Position numbers and translations under genes: made by a program. From positions 1 through 5,684 of the forward strand of contig CANPVY010000057.1 of assembly GCA_947581845.1 (NCBI GenBank): a DNA stretch of 5,684 nt. Direction: 5' to 3'. Below are positions 5,339 through 5,684 of this stretch, piece after piece; the first letter of the stretch is position 1, and every line of letters begins with the position of its first letter. Under the pieces are notes generated by a model that was not told the DNA's origin, made no database searches, and saw only the letters and a list, made by a program, of their open reading frames with translations. The DNA is from an uncultured bacterium. GTDB taxonomy: Bacteria; Gemmatimonadota; Gemmatimonadetes; Palauibacterales; KS3-K002.

Positions 5339-5480
5339 GCTGCTCTCCGCTCGCGAGGCTCAATCCGGTGCCACAGCGCCCGTGGGCGGCAAGTTGAGCG
5401 AGCCCGGGTAGCCTGCCGGAAAAAAAGATGGTTGGGGCTAATCGCACGAGGACTGGCAGAGTTATCCGGGCTCGCTTTTC
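5339..5480 (+). ncRNA. Putative sigma-54-dependent small RNA
   Basis: This is an inferred transcript of about 140 nt, bounded by the candidate sigma-54 start near 5339 and the hairpin plus TTTT near 5476-5480. It would fold into a hairpin with GCTCAA (5358-5363) paired to TTGAGC (5394-5399) and an inner CCAC-AGCGCCC-GTGG stem (5371-5385). A long second hairpin (5397-5476) follows, whose 33-nt loop starts with seven A residues. It contains a possible 24-codon frame from the ATG at 5428, with no good ribosome site. It runs antisense to the space between the USP and kinase genes. I recognise no RNA family. A known parallel is CrcZ, a sigma-54 sRNA driven by the NtrC-type CbrB, but no homology is claimed. 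Confidence 0.3.
5397..5480 (+). terminator. Long hairpin with T-run, candidate intrinsic terminator
   Basis: The arms AGCGAGCCCGG (5397-5407) and CCGGGCTCGCT (5466-5476) are perfect 11-bp reverse complements. As plus-strand RNA, pairing continues inward to 23 pairs (5397-5419 with 5453-5476) with one bulged A (5460) and three G-U wobbles. TTTTC follows at once. The wobbles become A-C mismatches in minus-strand RNA, so the plus strand is the better-folding one. The 33-nt loop is long for a terminator. Other readings are a palindromic extragenic element or a regulatory structure. Confidence 0.4.
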
Positions 5481-5540
5481 TATTGCCGTAATGGCCGGCT
5501 GATCTCAGGCGGGCTGGTTCGGCGGACTGCTCTTCTCTCC

Positions 5541-5684
5541 TCAGGTGTATCGAATCAGTCTCTTGCCGAAAGCCTTCACGGTGAAGACCGGACAGGGCGC
5601 GCGGCGCACGAGCTGCTCGGTGACGCTGCCCAGGAGCACGTGGCTGATGCCGGTCAGGCCGTGGCTGGCGATGACAATGAGGTC
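5541..5684 (-). CDS. Universal stress protein (UspA family), C-terminal fragment, begins past the right edge
   Basis: The minus strand translates to 47 residues ending in TGA at 5543-5541. They begin DLIVIASHGLTGIS, then HVLLGSVTEQLVRRAPCPVF, and end in a basic tail (KAFGKRLIRYT). This is the beta4-alpha4-beta5 end of the UspA fold. The ATP-binding signature G-x2-G-x9-G-(S/T) is present with Ala at the first position: A-SH-G-(9)-GS. The PCPV-x-x-V strand that closes the dimer interface follows. The fragment is long enough to make the family secure. It is a different gene from the USP at the left edge, which shows only its N-terminus. It is transcribed toward the kinase operon from 641 bp away, with no obvious terminator on its own strand. 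Confidence 0.92.
   Translation of the reverse strand, partial: DLIVIASHGLTGISHVLLGSVTEQLVRRAPCPVFTVKAFGKRLIRYT

Larger units (their letters stand above)
4900..5540. other. 641-bp intergenic region rich in inverted repeats and candidate regulatory sites
   Basis: Short open frames occur on both strands, but none shows a recognisable domain, a sensible ribosome site or protein-like composition, so I see no protein gene here. The region holds a shared promoter-like motif (4942-4957), a 15-bp dyad (5041-5055), a hairpin at 5175-5218, a near-consensus plus-strand sigma-54 promoter (5313-5328), repeated TTGAG motifs (5289-5400), and a long hairpin with a T-run (5397-5480). No clear intrinsic terminator for the right-hand USP gene is seen on the minus strand. 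Confidence 0.6.

Noticed and set aside
5358..5373. Minus-strand TGGCAC as a sigma-54 -24 box
   Set aside because: The next GC is 11 bp from the GG instead of 10, and the -12 box does not fit TTGCW.
5420..5426. Minus-strand T7 run as an intrinsic terminator for the right USP gene
   Set aside because: No stable hairpin directly precedes it on the minus strand.
5035..5447. Minus-strand open frames of 71 and 85 codons in the intergenic region
   Set aside because: No domain, no ribosome site worth noting, composition like translated noncoding GC-rich DNA, and they overlap the inverted repeats.
5397..5476. Integron attC site
   Set aside because: The long imperfect hairpin invites the comparison, but the ends do not match the R-box consensus (RYYYAAC / GTTRRRY), and no integrase or cassette is seen.

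Overview
The window is GC-rich DNA with the codon habits of a high-GC Gram-negative bacterium. It encodes an NtrC-type sigma-54 activator, so the host should carry RpoN. I cannot name a taxon from the sequence alone. Every recognisable protein gene lies on the minus strand.

Reading right to left, in the direction of transcription: (1) 5684-5541, the C-terminal 47 codons of a universal stress protein (UspA family). (2) A 641-bp intergenic region (5540-4900) with no convincing protein gene but several inverted repeats, shared short motifs, a near-consensus sigma-54 promoter on the plus strand and a 23-bp hairpin followed by a T-run. (3) A tight three-gene signalling operon: 4899-3493, a soluble PAS-PAS histidine kinase; 3500-2094, an NtrC-family response regulator (REC-AAA+-Fis HTH); 2097-322, a soluble GAF-GAF histidine kinase. 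The genes overlap by 8 bp and 4 bp. (4) A 229-bp intergenic region (321-93) with a perfect 10-bp hairpin. (5) 92-1, the GTG start and first 30 codons of a second UspA-like gene that runs off the left edge.

The two kinases are complementary in an unusual way. The PAS kinase has lost its phospho-accepting histidine (Gln at residue 251 in a VAQEIGTPL motif) but keeps its ATP-binding boxes and the E-x-x-T phosphatase signature. The GAF kinase keeps its histidine (His369). Its second GAF domain closely resembles the haem-binding GAF-A domain of mycobacterial DevS/DosT and keeps the residues corresponding to the proximal haem histidine and the distal tyrosine. A reasonable model is that the GAF kinase phosphorylates the activator in response to a gas or redox cue, while the PAS protein acts as phosphatase or allosteric partner. 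The activator would then drive sigma-54 promoters, possibly those of the flanking stress-protein genes and of a small RNA encoded on the plus strand around 5339-5480. The domain calls are solid. The sensory, partner and small-RNA parts of the model are inference.
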